DNA from: Salinibaculum rarum
GTDB taxonomy: Archaea > Halobacteriota > Halobacteria > Halobacteriales > Haloarculaceae
Direction: 5' to 3'
DNA: 64,000 nt
NCBI RefSeq assembly: GCF_030505615.1
Contig: NZ_CP129992.1
Location: 310,001 to 374,000, forward strand
Part shown: piece by piece, positions 41,540-51,516 of the stretch
How the letters are laid out: each line of letters opens with the position of its first letter
Position numbering within the stretch: position 1 is the stretch's first letter
Translations under genes and position numbers: made by a program
Notes under the pieces: model-generated
What the model was told of the DNA's origin: nothing
Seen by the model: the letters and a program-made list of their open reading frames with translations, nothing else
Database searches by the model: none

Positions 41540-43215
41540 CAGTCTTGCCGGTGGATGTCGAAGGGGAGGCCTTCGACGCCGTCACGCTGGTAGTCAGCAA
41601 TCAGGTCGTTGACCTCGTAGTAGCCGAGGATGCCCTCCTGAATCGCACGCTCGATGATGCGCGCCCGGAACTTCAGGTCGTCGTAGATGTCCCGGGTGTC
41701 CTCGTACCCCAGCAGCGTCGCAATCTGCTCTTCGAGCACGTAGGAGTTGTTCATCCCCTGGAAGACGATTTCGTCTTCGACGGGGTCCCAGTAGAACGAC
41801 TGCCGGGTGACGACACCGTCCATCTCCTTGGAGTATCCCTCGATTTCCTGGACGGAGGTGACACGGCGAAGCACCTGGTCGCCCTGCTTGACCCGGTTCT
41901 GGAACAGCGCCACGTCGGCCACGTCCATGAACGTCTCGGGGACGTTGATGGGTTCCCCGGTGAAACGCTGAATCATCGAGACGATGTCGCTCGCGTGGAA
42001 GGTCAGCATGACCGGGTGACCGGTCTGGGCCGCCTGGAAGGCCATCCGACCCTCCTCACCACGAACCTCACCCACGATGATGTAGTCGGGACGAGAGCGC
42101 AGTGCCGCAGCGACCAGGTCGAACATGTCGATAGAGGTGTCCTCGCTTTCCCCCTCACGCGTCAGGAGTTGCTGCCAGGTGTCGTGGGGCGGGATGACCT
42201 CTGCGGTGTCCTCCGCGGTGTAAATCTTCGAGCCACGGGGGATAAACGCCATAATCGAGTTCAGCGTGGTCGTCTTCCCCGATGCCGTCTCGCCGACGAC
42301 GAACACCGTCTGCTCGTTTTCCAGTGCCAGCCAGAGGTACGCCGACAGTTCGGGACTGAGCGTGTTCCACTTGGTAATCTGGAAGATAGACAGAGGGACG
42401 TCCTCGCCCTGACGGATGGTCAGGGAAGGACCCTGAAGGGACACGTCGTCGGAGTAGATGAGGTTCAGACGCGAGCCGTCCGGGAGCGTCGAGTCGACGA
42501 TGGGGTCCGAGTCGGAAACGGGGTCTCCGATACGCTCGCCCATGTTCTTGAGCCACTGGTCGAACGACTCCTTGGAGTCCCACTCGACGGTCGTCTCGAG
42601 CATCGAATAGACCGAGTGGTCGACGAAACACTGGTCACGGCCGATGACGTGGATGTCCTCGTTTGCCGGGTCGCGCATGACCGGTTCGAGCGGCCCCAGC
42701 CCGACGATGTCGCGGTTCAGCCGGTAGCGGATGTTCTCGTAAGTTTCCTGATTGAGTTCGACCTTCCCCACGTCAGTAATCTTCGAGAGCCGCGTCAGGA
42801 CGCCGCTGTCACTGGTCTCGCGGTTCTTGACGCGGGTGGTCTCCTGGAGGAGTTCCTCGATACGGTCGTCGTACTCGGCTTCGTTCTCGGGGGCTTCCTT
42901 GGTGACACTGCGTTCGAGCAGGCGGTTGCGGACCTTGTCGAACACGGGGCGTTCTCCCTCACCCAGCTCCGGCTCGATGGCGTAGTATTTCATGTCCTGG
43001 CCGAGGTCGCCGTAGATGTGGCTGTAGATGGGGCCACCAACCGGATAGAGGACGTTGGGCCGGTTGCTCTCGTAGTCGTCGTCGGCCTCCTCAATGAACT
43101 TCGGGAACTCCCCGGTAATCTGTTTGAACTTCTGGAGATGCTCCCGAAGGTGGGGGCGTCTGGCCGCGTGCTGTCTGAGTTCGTCCGACGGTTTTGCGCT
43201 TCCGTGTTCTGTCAT
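41539..43215 (-). CDS. arlI: Archaellum motor ATPase ArlI (FlaI)
   Basis: 558 residues, a type II/IV secretion-type ATPase. Walker A is GETASGKT (308-315), with ASP-box and His-box segments (TAEDTAEV, RGEEGRMAFQAAQTGH) and the TLPDGSRLN motif. The N-terminal 170 residues are the archaeal specific docking domain. ArlI drives both assembly and rotation of the archaellum. It begins 9 bases after the arlH stop. Confidence 0.97.
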   Translation of the reverse strand: MTEHGSAKPSDELRQHAARRPHLREHLQKFKQITGEFPKFIEEADDDYESNRPNVLYPVGGPIYSHIYGDLGQDMKYYAIEPELGEGERPVFDKVRNRLLERSVTKEAPENEAEYDDRIEELLQETTRVKNRETSDSGVLTRLSKITDVGKVELNQETYENIRYRLNRDIVGLGPLEPVMRDPANEDIHVIGRDQCFVDHSVYSMLETTVEWDSKESFDQWLKNMGERIGDPVSDSDPIVDSTLPDGSRLNLIYSDDVSLQGPSLTIRQGEDVPLSIFQITKWNTLSPELSAYLWLALENEQTVFVVGETASGKTTTLNSIMAFIPRGSKIYTAEDTAEVIPPHDTWQQLLTREGESEDTSIDMFDLVAAALRSRPDYIIVGEVRGEEGRMAFQAAQTGHPVMLTFHASDIVSMIQRFTGEPINVPETFMDVADVALFQNRVKQGDQVLRRVTSVQEIEGYSKEMDGVVTRQSFYWDPVEDEIVFQGMNNSYVLEEQIATLLGYEDTRDIYDDLKFRARIIERAIQEGILGYYEVNDLIADYQRDGVEGLPFDIHRQD

Positions 43216-43224
43216 AGTTGTATC

Positions 43225-43989
43225 TTATGCGACGCTGCGGCTCTCGATGACGATGCCAGTGCCAGAGCGAACCGAGTACCCGATGGAGTCACCCACCTGT
43301 TCGCCCATCCCGGCAAATCGCATCACGCTGATCTGCCGGCGGACGTCGTTCCCGACCTCGACCATCTCGAGTTCGAGGAACACGTCCGCGATCGACCGGA
43401 ACGGGCCGATAGCCTCCTCGTCGAGGGTCGTCGGGTCGACGGTGAGGACGACGACCTTGCCCTCGGAGATGACATCCCGGAAAAACGAGATGATCTCCAG
43501 TGCGGCCTGGCGCTCCTCGTTTTCCCGGACCAGCGCCTCGAATTTGGGGTCGTTCCGGAGGATGGCGTCGAACGTATCGATGACGATGACGTCCGACTGC
43601 CACATCACCTCCGCCTCCATCAGGCGCTTGAGGAGGTCCTTTCGCTCCTCGTCGCCACCGTCGTCGGAGAACGTACTCTTCGAGTCGCCGATGTCGGCGT
43701 GCAAAAAGAGGACGTCCTCGTCTAACATGTGGTCGACCATGTCGTAATCCAGGGAGTTCATCTGCTCTAGGAAACTCCCGACGGTCAACTCGGTCGACAA
43801 CATCGTGACAGTGTGGCCCTCCTCACAGAGCCCGTAGGTGAACCGCTGGCTAATCGCGGACTTGCCAGCACCGTAATCACCCTCCATGAGGACGATACTG
43901 CCCGGTGGCAGGCCGCCGCCGAGTTCCTTGTTCAATCTGTCCCGTTCGTCCAGACCGATGGAGAACAGGTCGTTACTTGCAATGCTCAT
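43225..43989 (-). CDS. arlH: Archaellum ATP-binding protein ArlH (FlaH)
   Basis: 254 residues. A KaiC-like RecA fold with Walker A GDYGAGKS (37-44) and Walker B near [11 protein letters not shown]. ArlH forms a ring under ArlI and binds but may not need to hydrolyse ATP; its nucleotide state controls assembly versus rotation. Its ATG overlaps the arlG stop by 4 bases. Confidence 0.96.
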   Translation of the reverse strand: MSIASNDLFSIGLDERDRLNKELGGGLPPGSIVLMEGDYGAGKSAISQRFTYGLCEEGHTVTMLSTELTVGSFLEQMNSLDYDMVDHMLDEDVLFLHADIGDSKSTFSDDGGDEERKDLLKRLMEAEVMWQSDVIVIDTFDAILRNDPKFEALVRENEERQAALEIISFFRDVISEGKVVVLTVDPTTLDEEAIGPFRSIADVFLELEMVEVGNDVRRQISVMRFAGMGEQVGDSIGYSVRSGTGIVIESRSVA

Positions 43990-44450
43990 GTTCGGAATTC
44001 AAACACCTCCTCGTCGCCGTTGACGATGACCTTCGCGCGGTGGTCGCCAGACGACAGTCCCGGCGCAGAGACGTTGATTCTGACCACCGCACCACGGTCC
44101 CAGGTCTCGCTGTCGCCCAGCACCGTGACGGTCTTGTCGCTTGCCGGCTTGAACTGGCCGTCTATCAGCACGTCTATCTGGTCGGGCTGGGCCGATAACT
44201 GCTGTGAGCCGGTATTTTTCACCAGCAAGGTGAGATTGCCGTTGCCACTGCAGTCGTAGACACACGAGCCAGTCCCGCCGTCGCTGATTATCTCGACGTC
44301 CGTCCGGACGGTGTCGCTGACCTGCAGTCCCTGGTCTTGGATGGCGCCGCTGAGTCGGTCGACGCTGGTCGTGAACACGCCCGCGACACTCGCCGCGATG
44401 AGCATGCTCGCGATGAACAGAATCATATGGGAGATAGAGACACTCGCCAT
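43986..44450 (-). CDS. arlG: Archaellum stator protein ArlG (FlaG)
   Basis: 154 residues. Starts [24 protein letters not shown], the typical FlaG hydrophobic anchor, followed by a beta-sandwich exported domain. With ArlF it forms a stator complex bound to the S-layer. It overlaps the upstream ArlF-like gene by one base and arlH by four. Confidence 0.9.
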   Translation of the reverse strand: MASVSISHMILFIASMLIAASVAGVFTTSVDRLSGAIQDQGLQVSDTVRTDVEIISDGGTGSCVYDCSGNGNLTLLVKNTGSQQLSAQPDQIDVLIDGQFKPASDKTVTVLGDSETWDRGAVVRINVSAPGLSSGDHRAKVIVNGDEEVFEFRT

Positions 44451-44923
44451 CAGGCGCTCACCTCCGTCACACCGCGGGTGTCAGCGACACCGGGGCCGGA
44501 CACAAACTTCACGCGTCCCGGCGTCTCCGTGAGGTCGGCCACCGTGTCGTCGTCTTCCAACACCAGTTGCTCGCCCGGGTGCCAGACGCGCGTCGCCTGG
44601 CCGTCGACGGTCACGCGCTCGAAGTCGCTGCTGTCGAGATACGCGTCCTCGAGGACGGCGTCGACCCGGTCGGTCGAGAGCGTCGTCTCACCGGTGTTGG
44701 TGACACGGAGCGTGAAATTCGACGACGAGGTGTTGTACGTCGCATTAGTCACGTTCACGCCAGTATTCAGGACGGTCCGGTGGTGCTCGTCGCGGGCGTC
44801 CTGTGCCTCTCGAATCGTCTCGGTAGAGTTCGCTGTCGCCGTGTAGAACGAACTGATGCCGAGCAACAGCGCCGCGAAGATGATGAAAGCACTCCCGCTG
44901 GTTCCGAATCCCATCTCAGACAC
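44450..44923 (-). CDS. Second ArlF (FlaF)-like archaellum stator protein
   Basis: 157 residues beginning MSEMGFGTSGSAFIIFAALLLG, the FlaF-type N-terminal helix, then a beta domain with NTGETTLS and WHPGEQLVL, which recur in the neighbouring paralogue as NNTGATQLS and WLTGEQL. It lies 12 bases after the first arlF gene. Two ArlF copies could form a hetero-oligomer or bind different partners; sequence does not say which. Confidence 0.8.
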   Translation of the reverse strand: MSEMGFGTSGSAFIIFAALLLGISSFYTATANSTETIREAQDARDEHHRTVLNTGVNVTNATYNTSSSNFTLRVTNTGETTLSTDRVDAVLEDAYLDSSDFERVTVDGQATRVWHPGEQLVLEDDDTVADLTETPGRVKFVSGPGVADTRGVTEVSA

Positions 44924-44935
44924 CTCCTCCGACGG

Positions 44936-45388
44936 TCATACAGCCGTCACCTCCGTCGACGTCGCCGAGACACCGCTCTCGGTGACGACTTTCACCCGGT
45001 CGGGTTGGCTCGCGTTCGTCACCGTCATCGTGAGTTGCTCACCGGTGAGCCACAGTCGCGTGTCCGTCCCCGCGACCGTGGCGCTGTCTTCCCAGCCGCT
45101 CCGGTACTGGCCGTCGACGAGTAGGTCGGTCGTCTCGACCGACAACTGCGTAGCGCCGGTGTTGTTGACTGACACGGTCACCTCACTGGACGCGTTGTCG
45201 TAAGTCACATTCGCGATAGAGATGGCGGTATTTTGGGCATCCAGCACTCTGTCGCCTTTGTCAGTTTCCGCCTCAGAGATTGCCTCGAAGCTATTTGCGG
45301 AGGCTGTAAACCACATCCCGAACGTGACAAACATCGTGGCGAAGATAATCGCCGCGGCGCCACTAACGCTGAAGCCCATCGAGACCAC
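44936..45388 (-). CDS. arlF: Archaellum stator protein ArlF (FlaF)
   Basis: 150 residues. Starts [24 protein letters not shown] (an alternative ATG three codons on at 45379), the FlaF membrane helix, followed by an immunoglobulin-like beta domain that binds the S-layer. The start overlaps the arlCE stop by 26 bases (17 from the alternative start), implying coupling. Confidence 0.88.
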   Translation of the reverse strand: MVSMGFSVSGAAAIIFATMFVTFGMWFTASANSFEAISEAETDKGDRVLDAQNTAISIANVTYDNASSEVTVSVNNTGATQLSVETTDLLVDGQYRSGWEDSATVAGTDTRLWLTGEQLTMTVTNASQPDRVKVVTESGVSATSTEVTAV

Positions 45389-46997
45389 CTCCCATCATGC
45401 CAAAGGCAGCCGACCCGCCGTTGAGCTGGCTGATGTACTTGAGACTCTGCGTATGGTGGTCGATGGTCAGCGTGCCGCTTCCGCCACCGTCGAAGCCGCT
45501 CAGATACTCCTTCAGGTCGGCCGCGACTGCCTCGTTTATCCAGTCGATGTTCTCGTAGTAGTCGATTGCCCGCGCCGTCTCGCGGACACCCGCCTCCTCG
45601 ACGAGGAACTCAAGCCACTCGACGACGATGAGGTCCGACGCGTACCCTTCCGGGAGCGTCGCGAGGTACGGCTTCCCCTCGTCCGAGGACTGACCGGTGT
45701 CCGTATCTGACGCTGGCTCTGCGGTCGTCGCTGGTTCGGGTTCTGGCTCCGGGTCCGGTTCTGGTTCGGGCTCCGAAGTCGTCGGTTCTGGCTCCGGTTC
45801 GGGCTCTGGTTCCGGTTCCGGCTCTGGCTCCACGGTCGTCGGCTCCGGTTCCGGTTCGGGCTCCGGCTCCGGTTCCGGCTCTACAGTTTCCTCGGCTGCG
45901 TCGGCCGACTCTTCCTCGTCGATGACCTCGTCGAAGAGTTCGTCGTCGGCGAGGTCGTCCTCGAACTCGTCGGCCGAATCGTCTTCGAGTTCGTCGTCCA
46001 TCGCCATCTCATCGTCCATCTCCATCTCGTCGTCGGCTTCGCCGTCGTCCTCGTCGGCCCAGTCTGCTTCACCGGACTCGTACTCGTCTTTGAGGTCGGC
46101 AAACGACGTTCCGCCGCCGCTGTCCTGGTTTGCGTCGTCGTCCATGCTGGTTTCACCTCCCATCTCGTCCATGCCCTCGTCGAAGCCTTCGTCGAACTCG
46201 TCGTCGAAGTCGCCGCCATCGTCCATCGACATGTCGCCGCCCATGTCGTCACCGCCCATTTCATCGCCAAACACGTCGTCTACGTCGGCGTCTGCCTCCA
46301 TGCCGTCGTCGTCTTCGACGAGGTCCTCGTCGAAAAAGCCCTCAGCGTCGGCTTCGGCGATGTCCGAGTCGAGGTCTTCCTCCTCTTCGCCACCGCCACC
46401 GTCGTCACCGAACAGCCCGAAGGACCCGTCGCCGCCGTCCATGCCGCCGCCCATCCCGGCGTCGATGTCGTCGGCGAAGGGGTTGACCCCACGGGTGACC
46501 ATCTCGTAGATGTCGAGCAGTTTCCGGACGTTCTCCTCGACTTCCTCGACGCTCTCGGAAATCTGCTCGTTCTCGTTTCGCACGGTGTTGACCGTCGAGG
46601 AGAGGCTGCCGACCTCGTTTTCCAGCTCGTCGAGCCGGTGTTCGAGTTCGTCGACGTTGCCGCCACCGCCGCCACCGTCGTCCATGTCGCCAAACTCATC
46701 GTCGCCGAATCCGCCCAGGTCGTCGCCGTCGCCGTCGTCCAGACCGCCGAGTCCACCTAAGTCGTCGTCACCGCCGTCGTCGCCGCTACCGTCGTCCATC
46801 AGGCCGCCACCGCCACCCAGGTCGTCGCCACCGCCGTCGTCGCTGCTGGCCTCTTCCTCGTCGCCGACGATACCCTCGAGCATGTTCCGAATACTCATAC
46901 CGACGAGCCCGCCAGTAAGCAAGACGAACAGCCAAACAGCATCCGTCGCTTCCAGTGCGACAGACTGCAACGGCTGGGCGGACACGACGCTACTCAT
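45363..46997 (-). CDS. arlCE: Fused archaellum cytosolic-ring/adaptor protein ArlCE, membrane anchored and repeat-rich
   Basis: 544 residues. An N-terminal membrane helix ([15 protein letters not shown]) is followed by a Gly/Asp repeat region (40-110), a coiled coil (112-165, [14 protein letters not shown]), very acidic spacers, a Glu-Pro repeat block (about 370-430), and a C-terminal FlaD/E domain ([25 protein letters not shown]...). ArlC/D/E connect CheF and CheY to the motor. The membrane anchor and EP spacer make this form unusually long. It has its own upstream region (46998-47241) with A/T-rich promoter-like boxes. Confidence 0.88.
   Translation of the reverse strand: MSSVVSAQPLQSVALEATDAVWLFVLLTGGLVGMSIRNMLEGIVGDEEEASSDDGGGDDLGGGGGLMDDGSGDDGGDDDLGGLGGLDDGDGDDLGGFGDDEFGDMDDGGGGGGNVDELEHRLDELENEVGSLSSTVNTVRNENEQISESVEEVEENVRKLLDIYEMVTRGVNPFADDIDAGMGGGMDGGDGSFGLFGDDGGGGEEEEDLDSDIAEADAEGFFDEDLVEDDDGMEADADVDDVFGDEMGGDDMGGDMSMDDGGDFDDEFDEGFDEGMDEMGGETSMDDDANQDSGGGTSFADLKDEYESGEADWADEDDGEADDEMEMDDEMAMDDELEDDSADEFEDDLADDELFDEVIDEEESADAAEETVEPEPEPEPEPEPEPTTVEPEPEPEPEPEPEPEPTTSEPEPEPDPEPEPEPATTAEPASDTDTGQSSDEGKPYLATLPEGYASDLIVVEWLEFLVEEAGVRETARAIDYYENIDWINEAVAADLKEYLSGFDGGGSGTLTIDHHTQSLKYISQLNGGSAAFGMMGGGLDGLQR
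45721..45891 (-). repeat. Degenerate hexanucleotide array encoding Glu-Pro repeats
   Basis: Within arlCE, units of 6 bases (GAACCGGAACCC-type on the coding strand, varied at the third codon positions) encode three blocks of Glu-Pro repeats split by Thr-Thr, and end near residue 430. The synonymous variation shows that protein sequence, not DNA repetition, is kept. Confidence 0.8.
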
Positions 46998-47241
46998 TAC
47001 GCGAAGAGTGGGCGTTTGTACTCTTGAATCTACCGTCTATCCTATCACATCTGATAATACAGGCCTAATTGCCCCGGAATAAACTTATTATCTTCTTGAA
47101 TACTCTGAAATATAGTGTCTGACTTTTATTTCCGAGCTATTTTCGAGAGAACAGCGTCGGACGTATCCGAGGTTCTGTCGTCGTCTGCCAGCCGTCTGAC
47201 GCGAGCGCGCACAGCAGACAGTCGGCCACAGCAGCGAAAAG
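46998..47241 (-). promoter_or_regulatory. A/T-rich upstream region of the archaellum operon
   Basis: 244 bases with no gene. On the minus strand CTGTATTATC (about 47062-47053) and AATAAGTTTATTCC (about 47092-47079) are the likely TATA boxes for arlCE-F-F-G-H-I-J. The region is markedly A/T-rich against its surroundings. cheD ends at 47242, so this region separates the che operon from the arl operon. Confidence 0.45.
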
Positions 47242-47766
47242 TTACAATCGGGTGTTCTCCGTGTTTGCGCTCTTGATAACGAGGTCGCCGGTCTTCGATT
47301 CGAATCGGAGCGACCGACCGTGGTCACCGCCGACGTCCTCGCCGACAATCGGAATTCCGTAGCTTTCGAGCGTCTCGCGCACCATCGCGATGTTCCGGTC
47401 GCCGATTCCTGACCCCGATTCGGAAAAATCGAGCATGTCGCTGCCACCGGCAATCTTGGCTTCCATGCGGCCAGTATTCGCCCCGACATCCTCCATCTTC
47501 TCGACTAAGAGTTCGGTCCCGGTGTCGGCGAACTTCGCAGCGTTTTCGTCGTCCACCTCGTCAGCAGCGGGGAGCATCACGTGGACGAGTCCGGCCACAC
47601 CGGTCCCGGGGTCGTACAGCGCGAGCCCGATACACGAGCCCAGCCCGCTGGTCGTAAGCTCTGCGCCGTCCGTCGTTACTTCGTACTCCGCGATGCCGAC
47701 TTTCAGCCGTTCGGGGGCGGCATCCTCTGACTGCTCCGTCTCGCTACTGCCGTCGTAGACTTTCAT
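47242..47766 (-). CDS. cheD: Chemoreceptor glutamine deamidase CheD
   Basis: 174 residues from ATG 47766. The catalytic Cys45 is in GLGSCIGLALYD and His62 in GLVHVMLP. CheD deamidates receptor glutamines and interacts with CheC and CheF. An extended N-terminal frame upstream overlaps the cheC stop and is not used. It follows cheC with 2 bases between. Confidence 0.94.
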   Translation of the reverse strand: MKVYDGSSETEQSEDAAPERLKVGIAEYEVTTDGAELTTSGLGSCIGLALYDPGTGVAGLVHVMLPAADEVDDENAAKFADTGTELLVEKMEDVGANTGRMEAKIAGGSDMLDFSESGSGIGDRNIAMVRETLESYGIPIVGEDVGGDHGRSLRFESKTGDLVIKSANTENTRL

Positions 47767-47768
47767 TG

Positions 47769-48983
47769 TTAGAATATCTGCTCGACGTCGGCGTCCGTCT
47801 CGTCGGCACGGTCGACGTCCAGGTCGTCGAGTGCCTGACGCAACTCTTCTTCGTTGGGCAACGCGTGAATCGAGCTCTCGAACTCGACTTCGTCGGTTTT
47901 CATCTTCGAGTCGATGATAAACGCGTGACGCTGGTGTTGTCCCAGCTGGGCCGCCAACGGGTCGATAATCGCCTGGCCCATATCGTGGACCAGTCGCGGC
48001 GGCGTGTGCTCGACGGACTGCTGGAGGACGTTTGCCCACCCGTCGACGAATCCGCTGGTCATGATATTCCCCAGCTCTTCGATGGCGCTTTTGTGCTGGT
48101 CTGTCAGTCCCTCACCCTCGCTTTCGACCGGCATCAGCGCCTCCGCGACGTTGATAGCCGACGTCTCGTCAAACAGAACCAGGAGATAGCCACTGGGGGT
48201 GCCGGTAAACTCCACCACCGTCCCGACGTACGTCTCGTTTTCGACCTGTTTCGGGACGTCCTCGATAGGCGCAAAGGAAATCTGGCTGACCTCCGCTTCC
48301 GTCGAGATACCGGACATCATCTCGACGTTCTCCGCGGCCTTTTCAGTTCCCCGCTGGGTCATCCGGTTGAACGCTTCCAGTTTCTCGATGGGAATCGCGT
48401 CTTCCGCAGTATCGGCGTGGTCGCCCATCATCTCCGTCATCGGGCCGTACTCGGGGAGCATGTAGATGTAGAAGTTCACCGGCTCCTCGGTCCACTCGAT
48501 TTCGCTCCGGAAGACGAAAATCTGGTCGTTCTCGCTCGACTCCGGTGCCTCCGGGAGGACGTTCCCACCGGTCCGTTCGATGTACTCTGGCGGCGTGTGC
48601 TCGATGCTCGCACCGAGGTGGTCCGCCCAGCCGTCGATGAAACCGCTCATCATGATGTTGCCGATTTCCTCGACACTCGACTGCGCCATCGCCGGGTCAT
48701 CCCCAGCGCCAGGCATCAGCGCGTTCACGATCTCGTCCGTGCTGTCCCTGTCAAAGACCAGAACAGTCTCGCCGCTGAGTGCCCCCTCGAAGCCAAACTG
48801 GACGCCGACGAACTCGCGGTCGCCGAGCTCCTCGCCGATGTCTGCGCGGTCGACAAGTGAGATTTTCGTCACGTCGACTTCAGCGTCGATACCGGTCATC
48901 TGGGACATCGACCGGGTCGCCTGTTCAGCGCCCTCGTGAGCAAGCTGATTGAAGGTCCCGAGCGACTGGACGTCTACCTTCAT
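47769..48983 (-). CDS. cheC: CheY-P phosphatase-type adaptation protein CheC (two-domain)
   Basis: 404 residues made of two CheC-like halves. Signature helices with Glu/Asn pairs appear twice: VEEIGNIMMSGFIDGWADHLG (about 105-125) and IEELGNIMTSGFVDGWANVL (about 305-325). Known CheC proteins bind CheD and dephosphorylate CheY-P. Both halves keep the pattern, so both may be active. Its ATG is 2 bases after the cheY stop. Confidence 0.93.
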   Translation of the reverse strand: MKVDVQSLGTFNQLAHEGAEQATRSMSQMTGIDAEVDVTKISLVDRADIGEELGDREFVGVQFGFEGALSGETVLVFDRDSTDEIVNALMPGAGDDPAMAQSSVEEIGNIMMSGFIDGWADHLGASIEHTPPEYIERTGGNVLPEAPESSENDQIFVFRSEIEWTEEPVNFYIYMLPEYGPMTEMMGDHADTAEDAIPIEKLEAFNRMTQRGTEKAAENVEMMSGISTEAEVSQISFAPIEDVPKQVENETYVGTVVEFTGTPSGYLLVLFDETSAINVAEALMPVESEGEGLTDQHKSAIEELGNIMTSGFVDGWANVLQQSVEHTPPRLVHDMGQAIIDPLAAQLGQHQRHAFIIDSKMKTDEVEFESSIHALPNEEELRQALDDLDVDRADETDADVEQIF

Positions 48984-48985
48984 CG

Positions 48986-49345
48986 TTACGACGGGACGAC
49001 GTCCTGGATTGCTTCTATCACACTCGGTTTCTGGAACGGTTTGGTGATATACCCATCAGCACCAGCCTTGACGGCCTCTTTCATTTTCTCTTCCTGCCCG
49101 ACACTGGTACACATGATGACGTTCGCGTCCGGTGCGGCGCTTTTGATTTCGTCGGTCGCCTCGATGCCGTCCCGGATGGGCATCACGATGTCCATCATTA
49201 CCAGGTCCGGTTGTTCTTCTTTGAATACCTCGACGGCTTCGACGCCGTTTTCCACCTCCCCAACTATCGTATGGTCTTCCTCGAGAATTTCCCGGAGGAG
49301 GTTCCGCATGAACTCGGAGTCGTCGGCTATCAGTACGTCTGCCAT
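48986..49345 (-). CDS. cheY: Chemotaxis response regulator CheY
   Basis: 119 residues, a single receiver domain. Acidic pocket Asp8/Asp9, phosphoacceptor Asp52 (VMMDIVMP), Thr near 80 (CTSVG) and Lys102-type (TKPF) are all present. Phospho-CheY is read by CheF, linking the taxis system to the archaellum motor. First gene of the cheY-cheC-cheD unit. Confidence 0.96.
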   Translation of the reverse strand: MADVLIADDSEFMRNLLREILEEDHTIVGEVENGVEAVEVFKEEQPDLVMMDIVMPIRDGIEATDEIKSAAPDANVIMCTSVGQEEKMKEAVKAGADGYITKPFQKPSVIEAIQDVVPS

Positions 49346-49374
49346 ATCTGCTCACTTCTGAGTACCGCCAAAAG

Positions 49375-49388
49375 CTAAATAAATGTGT
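49375..49388 (-). promoter_or_regulatory. Probable promoter of cheY-cheC-cheD
   Basis: On the minus strand ACATTTATTTAGC (about 49387-49375) lies about 35 bases before the cheY start at 49345. This would give a short leader with the AGAAGTGAG ribosome-site-like segment. Confidence 0.5.
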
Positions 49389-49437
49389 CCCGTTGATTAT
49401 CGGCGCTGATACTCGATGGCGCCCCGCCTGACAGGAA

Positions 49438-51516
49438 TTACGTCGGAACGATAGGCAGCAGTTCCGCCAGAACGCGAACGACATCCAGAACGAAGGCATT
49501 CGGATTCCCGTCCGACGGCACCCGGTAGCTGAAGTACTCGATTTTCGCGAGAAGGATAAACACGGTCGTTACACCGGCTGGCAGTGCCAATCCGACGGCG
49601 ACGGCCCGAATCTCATCGTGGAGCGGCCACGACCCGACGATAACAGCCGCAACGAGTGCCGCCGCCAGACCGACCAGCGCGTGTAGTTGCATCGCCTCAC
49701 CGATTGCCGGGTCGAGAAGCGTCAATGCGACCGTCATCGCGACACCGCCACCGACGACAGTCCCCAGATAGCTCCCGAAAAGCCACCGTGGGCGCTCCTC
49801 GACAGCCCGGTGGACACACGAACATCGTGCCACGCCGTAGACCAGCAGCGGCATCACCGGCAGGATATACCGGACGGTAATCTGGCTGTACAAAGGGAGT
49901 TGCGGCAGGTAAACGAGCGTGAACACGACAGCAAACCCCGCGGCCAGCAGGTCCGTCTGGCGGCGGGGGGTCGTGATACCAGCACCGACGACCCATTCTC
50001 GGGCCCGTTGGACGGCAGCGACCGGAAGCCAGAGTAGTGCTGCGGCGAGCGGAAATGACTCCAGAAGCGTGAGCTCGATTGCCTCGAAGTTGTTTACTAT
50101 CGTCGGAATGCCCGGAATCTGGCCGCTCCGGACGAAGATGTGGTACAGTCGCTTGTGCTGGCCCAAAACGTCGAGACTCCCACCGACCCAGTCAGTGACG
50201 TATCCGACGAAGCTGCCAGCGAACGCGACGAGTGAGGCGAACGCCTCTAAGAACCCGCCGAACGGCGAGCCGGTGTTTCCATTGTCGCCATCTGAATTTG
50301 CGCCACCACCACTCCCGCCGTCACCTCCGCCGTCAGTGCCGTTCGCGCCACCGTCTGCCGGGGTCTGACTTCCACCGTCACCGCCACCGTCGCCCCCGCC
50401 CCCAGTCCCGTCGCCACCATCTGCTGTAAGCGACGTGTCAATACCAGAACCACGTCCATCGAGAATCCTCGGAGACTCGATTGGATTGCCGGAGATGAGC
50501 GTATTAATCGTAAAGAACGGGAGCATCGAGAGAGCAAAGACAAATCCGACGGCAGCAACGGTTCGCAGGGAGTTTTCCGGTGCCGTCACGAGGTCGACTG
50601 GGGCGAGAACGGCGAAGAGGAAGAACGCCTCGAAGGGGTGGACGGTCGTCAGCAATCCAAGCACGGCGTACGCTCCCGCACGGGCCAGCGTGCCACGGCG
50701 GTCGGTCCGCTCTCTGCTCACCGCGAAACAGTACAGGGCGATAACAGCAGCCGCAGCAGTCACAACGTGACGCTTCGGAATCGACGCCCAGAATCCGACC
50801 GGCGTGGCGGCGACCACCGCAGCGCCCGCCGCAACTCCCACTCGGTCAACGTGGAAACGGCCGACGAGGCGGTAGAGCACGACAGCGATAAGCGCCGCTG
50901 CGAGAATCGTACTCAACTGGAGTGCCACCAGCGCCAACACTCCTTCCGGCAGTGCCGTCACGGTCAGGAGATTGCCCGCAAACACACCAAGCGCGACGAG
51001 ACTGCCGAGGGTCGTGAGACGGTCACGACCGGTGAATCGGCCGACCAGCATCGAAAAGGCGACCAGTCCGAGACTCCACGCGCCGGCGAGCAAGAGTTTC
51101 GGTGCAACGAGGCCGGCCCCCAGTTCGAGCAACCACAGTAGCGGGAGTGCGAGCAGGACGTGGCCGTAGTTGCGGCCGTACGCCTGCCCGTCGACGGTGA
51201 CGAGTCCCGGCTGTTCACCGAGTGTCAGCGCATACGGGCTGTCGAGAATGGCAAGATGACCGTCTGCGACGTTTGCCAGCGCGTTCGCGACGGTTACCGT
51301 ATCCTGGATGAAGATGCCGACGCGCCACAGCGCCCCACACCAGAGGACCGCGCCCAGAAAGAGCGCCAGACCGAGTCGGTCACCGAACACCACACGTCCA
51401 ACGGCCCGGACGGCTGACCTCGCGCGGGTCCCGACAGACTCGATGCGGTCGAGCGTCGATGCTGTCGATTCGCGCTGTTCTTGTTGTGTCCCATCGCTCA
51501 TTTCGTCGTCACCCAC
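49438..51516 (-). CDS. Large multi-pass membrane protein of the archaellum island, glycosyltransferase-like, unknown
   Basis: 692 residues with about 12 membrane helices, a 35-residue charged N-terminus, and an exceptional Gly/Asp/Asn-rich loop (about 350-425, GGDGTGGGGDGGGDGG type). The arrangement of helices and an acidic first exported loop (FIQDTVTV) resemble polyprenol-dependent glycosyltransferases of the GT-C fold, but no reliable catalytic motif is visible. The third gene of an operon with the 158- and 213-residue genes; its start overlaps the preceding stop by 8 bases. A role in glycosylating archaellins or the S-layer is a suggestion from position only. Confidence 0.65.
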   Translation of the reverse strand: MGDDEMSDGTQQEQRESTASTLDRIESVGTRARSAVRAVGRVVFGDRLGLALFLGAVLWCGALWRVGIFIQDTVTVANALANVADGHLAILDSPYALTLGEQPGLVTVDGQAYGRNYGHVLLALPLLWLLELGAGLVAPKLLLAGAWSLGLVAFSMLVGRFTGRDRLTTLGSLVALGVFAGNLLTVTALPEGVLALVALQLSTILAAALIAVVLYRLVGRFHVDRVGVAAGAAVVAATPVGFWASIPKRHVVTAAAAVIALYCFAVSRERTDRRGTLARAGAYAVLGLLTTVHPFEAFFLFAVLAPVDLVTAPENSLRTVAAVGFVFALSMLPFFTINTLISGNPIESPRILDGRGSGIDTSLTADGGDGTGGGGDGGGDGGSQTPADGGANGTDGGGDGGSGGGANSDGDNGNTGSPFGGFLEAFASLVAFAGSFVGYVTDWVGGSLDVLGQHKRLYHIFVRSGQIPGIPTIVNNFEAIELTLLESFPLAAALLWLPVAAVQRAREWVVGAGITTPRRQTDLLAAGFAVVFTLVYLPQLPLYSQITVRYILPVMPLLVYGVARCSCVHRAVEERPRWLFGSYLGTVVGGGVAMTVALTLLDPAIGEAMQLHALVGLAAALVAAVIVGSWPLHDEIRAVAVGLALPAGVTTVFILLAKIEYFSYRVPSDGNPNAFVLDVVRVLAELLPIVPT

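Noticed and set aside
41545-43725. Open frame of 726 codons on the plus strand
   Set aside because: Antisense to arlI and arlH; no domain or signal seen.
45697-46509. Ser/Gly repeat protein on the plus strand
   Set aside because: It is the antisense reading of the Glu-Pro and acidic repeats of arlCE; synonymous variation keeps the minus-strand protein, not this one.
47242-48039. CheD with a long basic N-terminus
   Set aside because: The extension is Arg-rich antisense-like sequence overlapping cheC in another frame; CheD starts at 47766.
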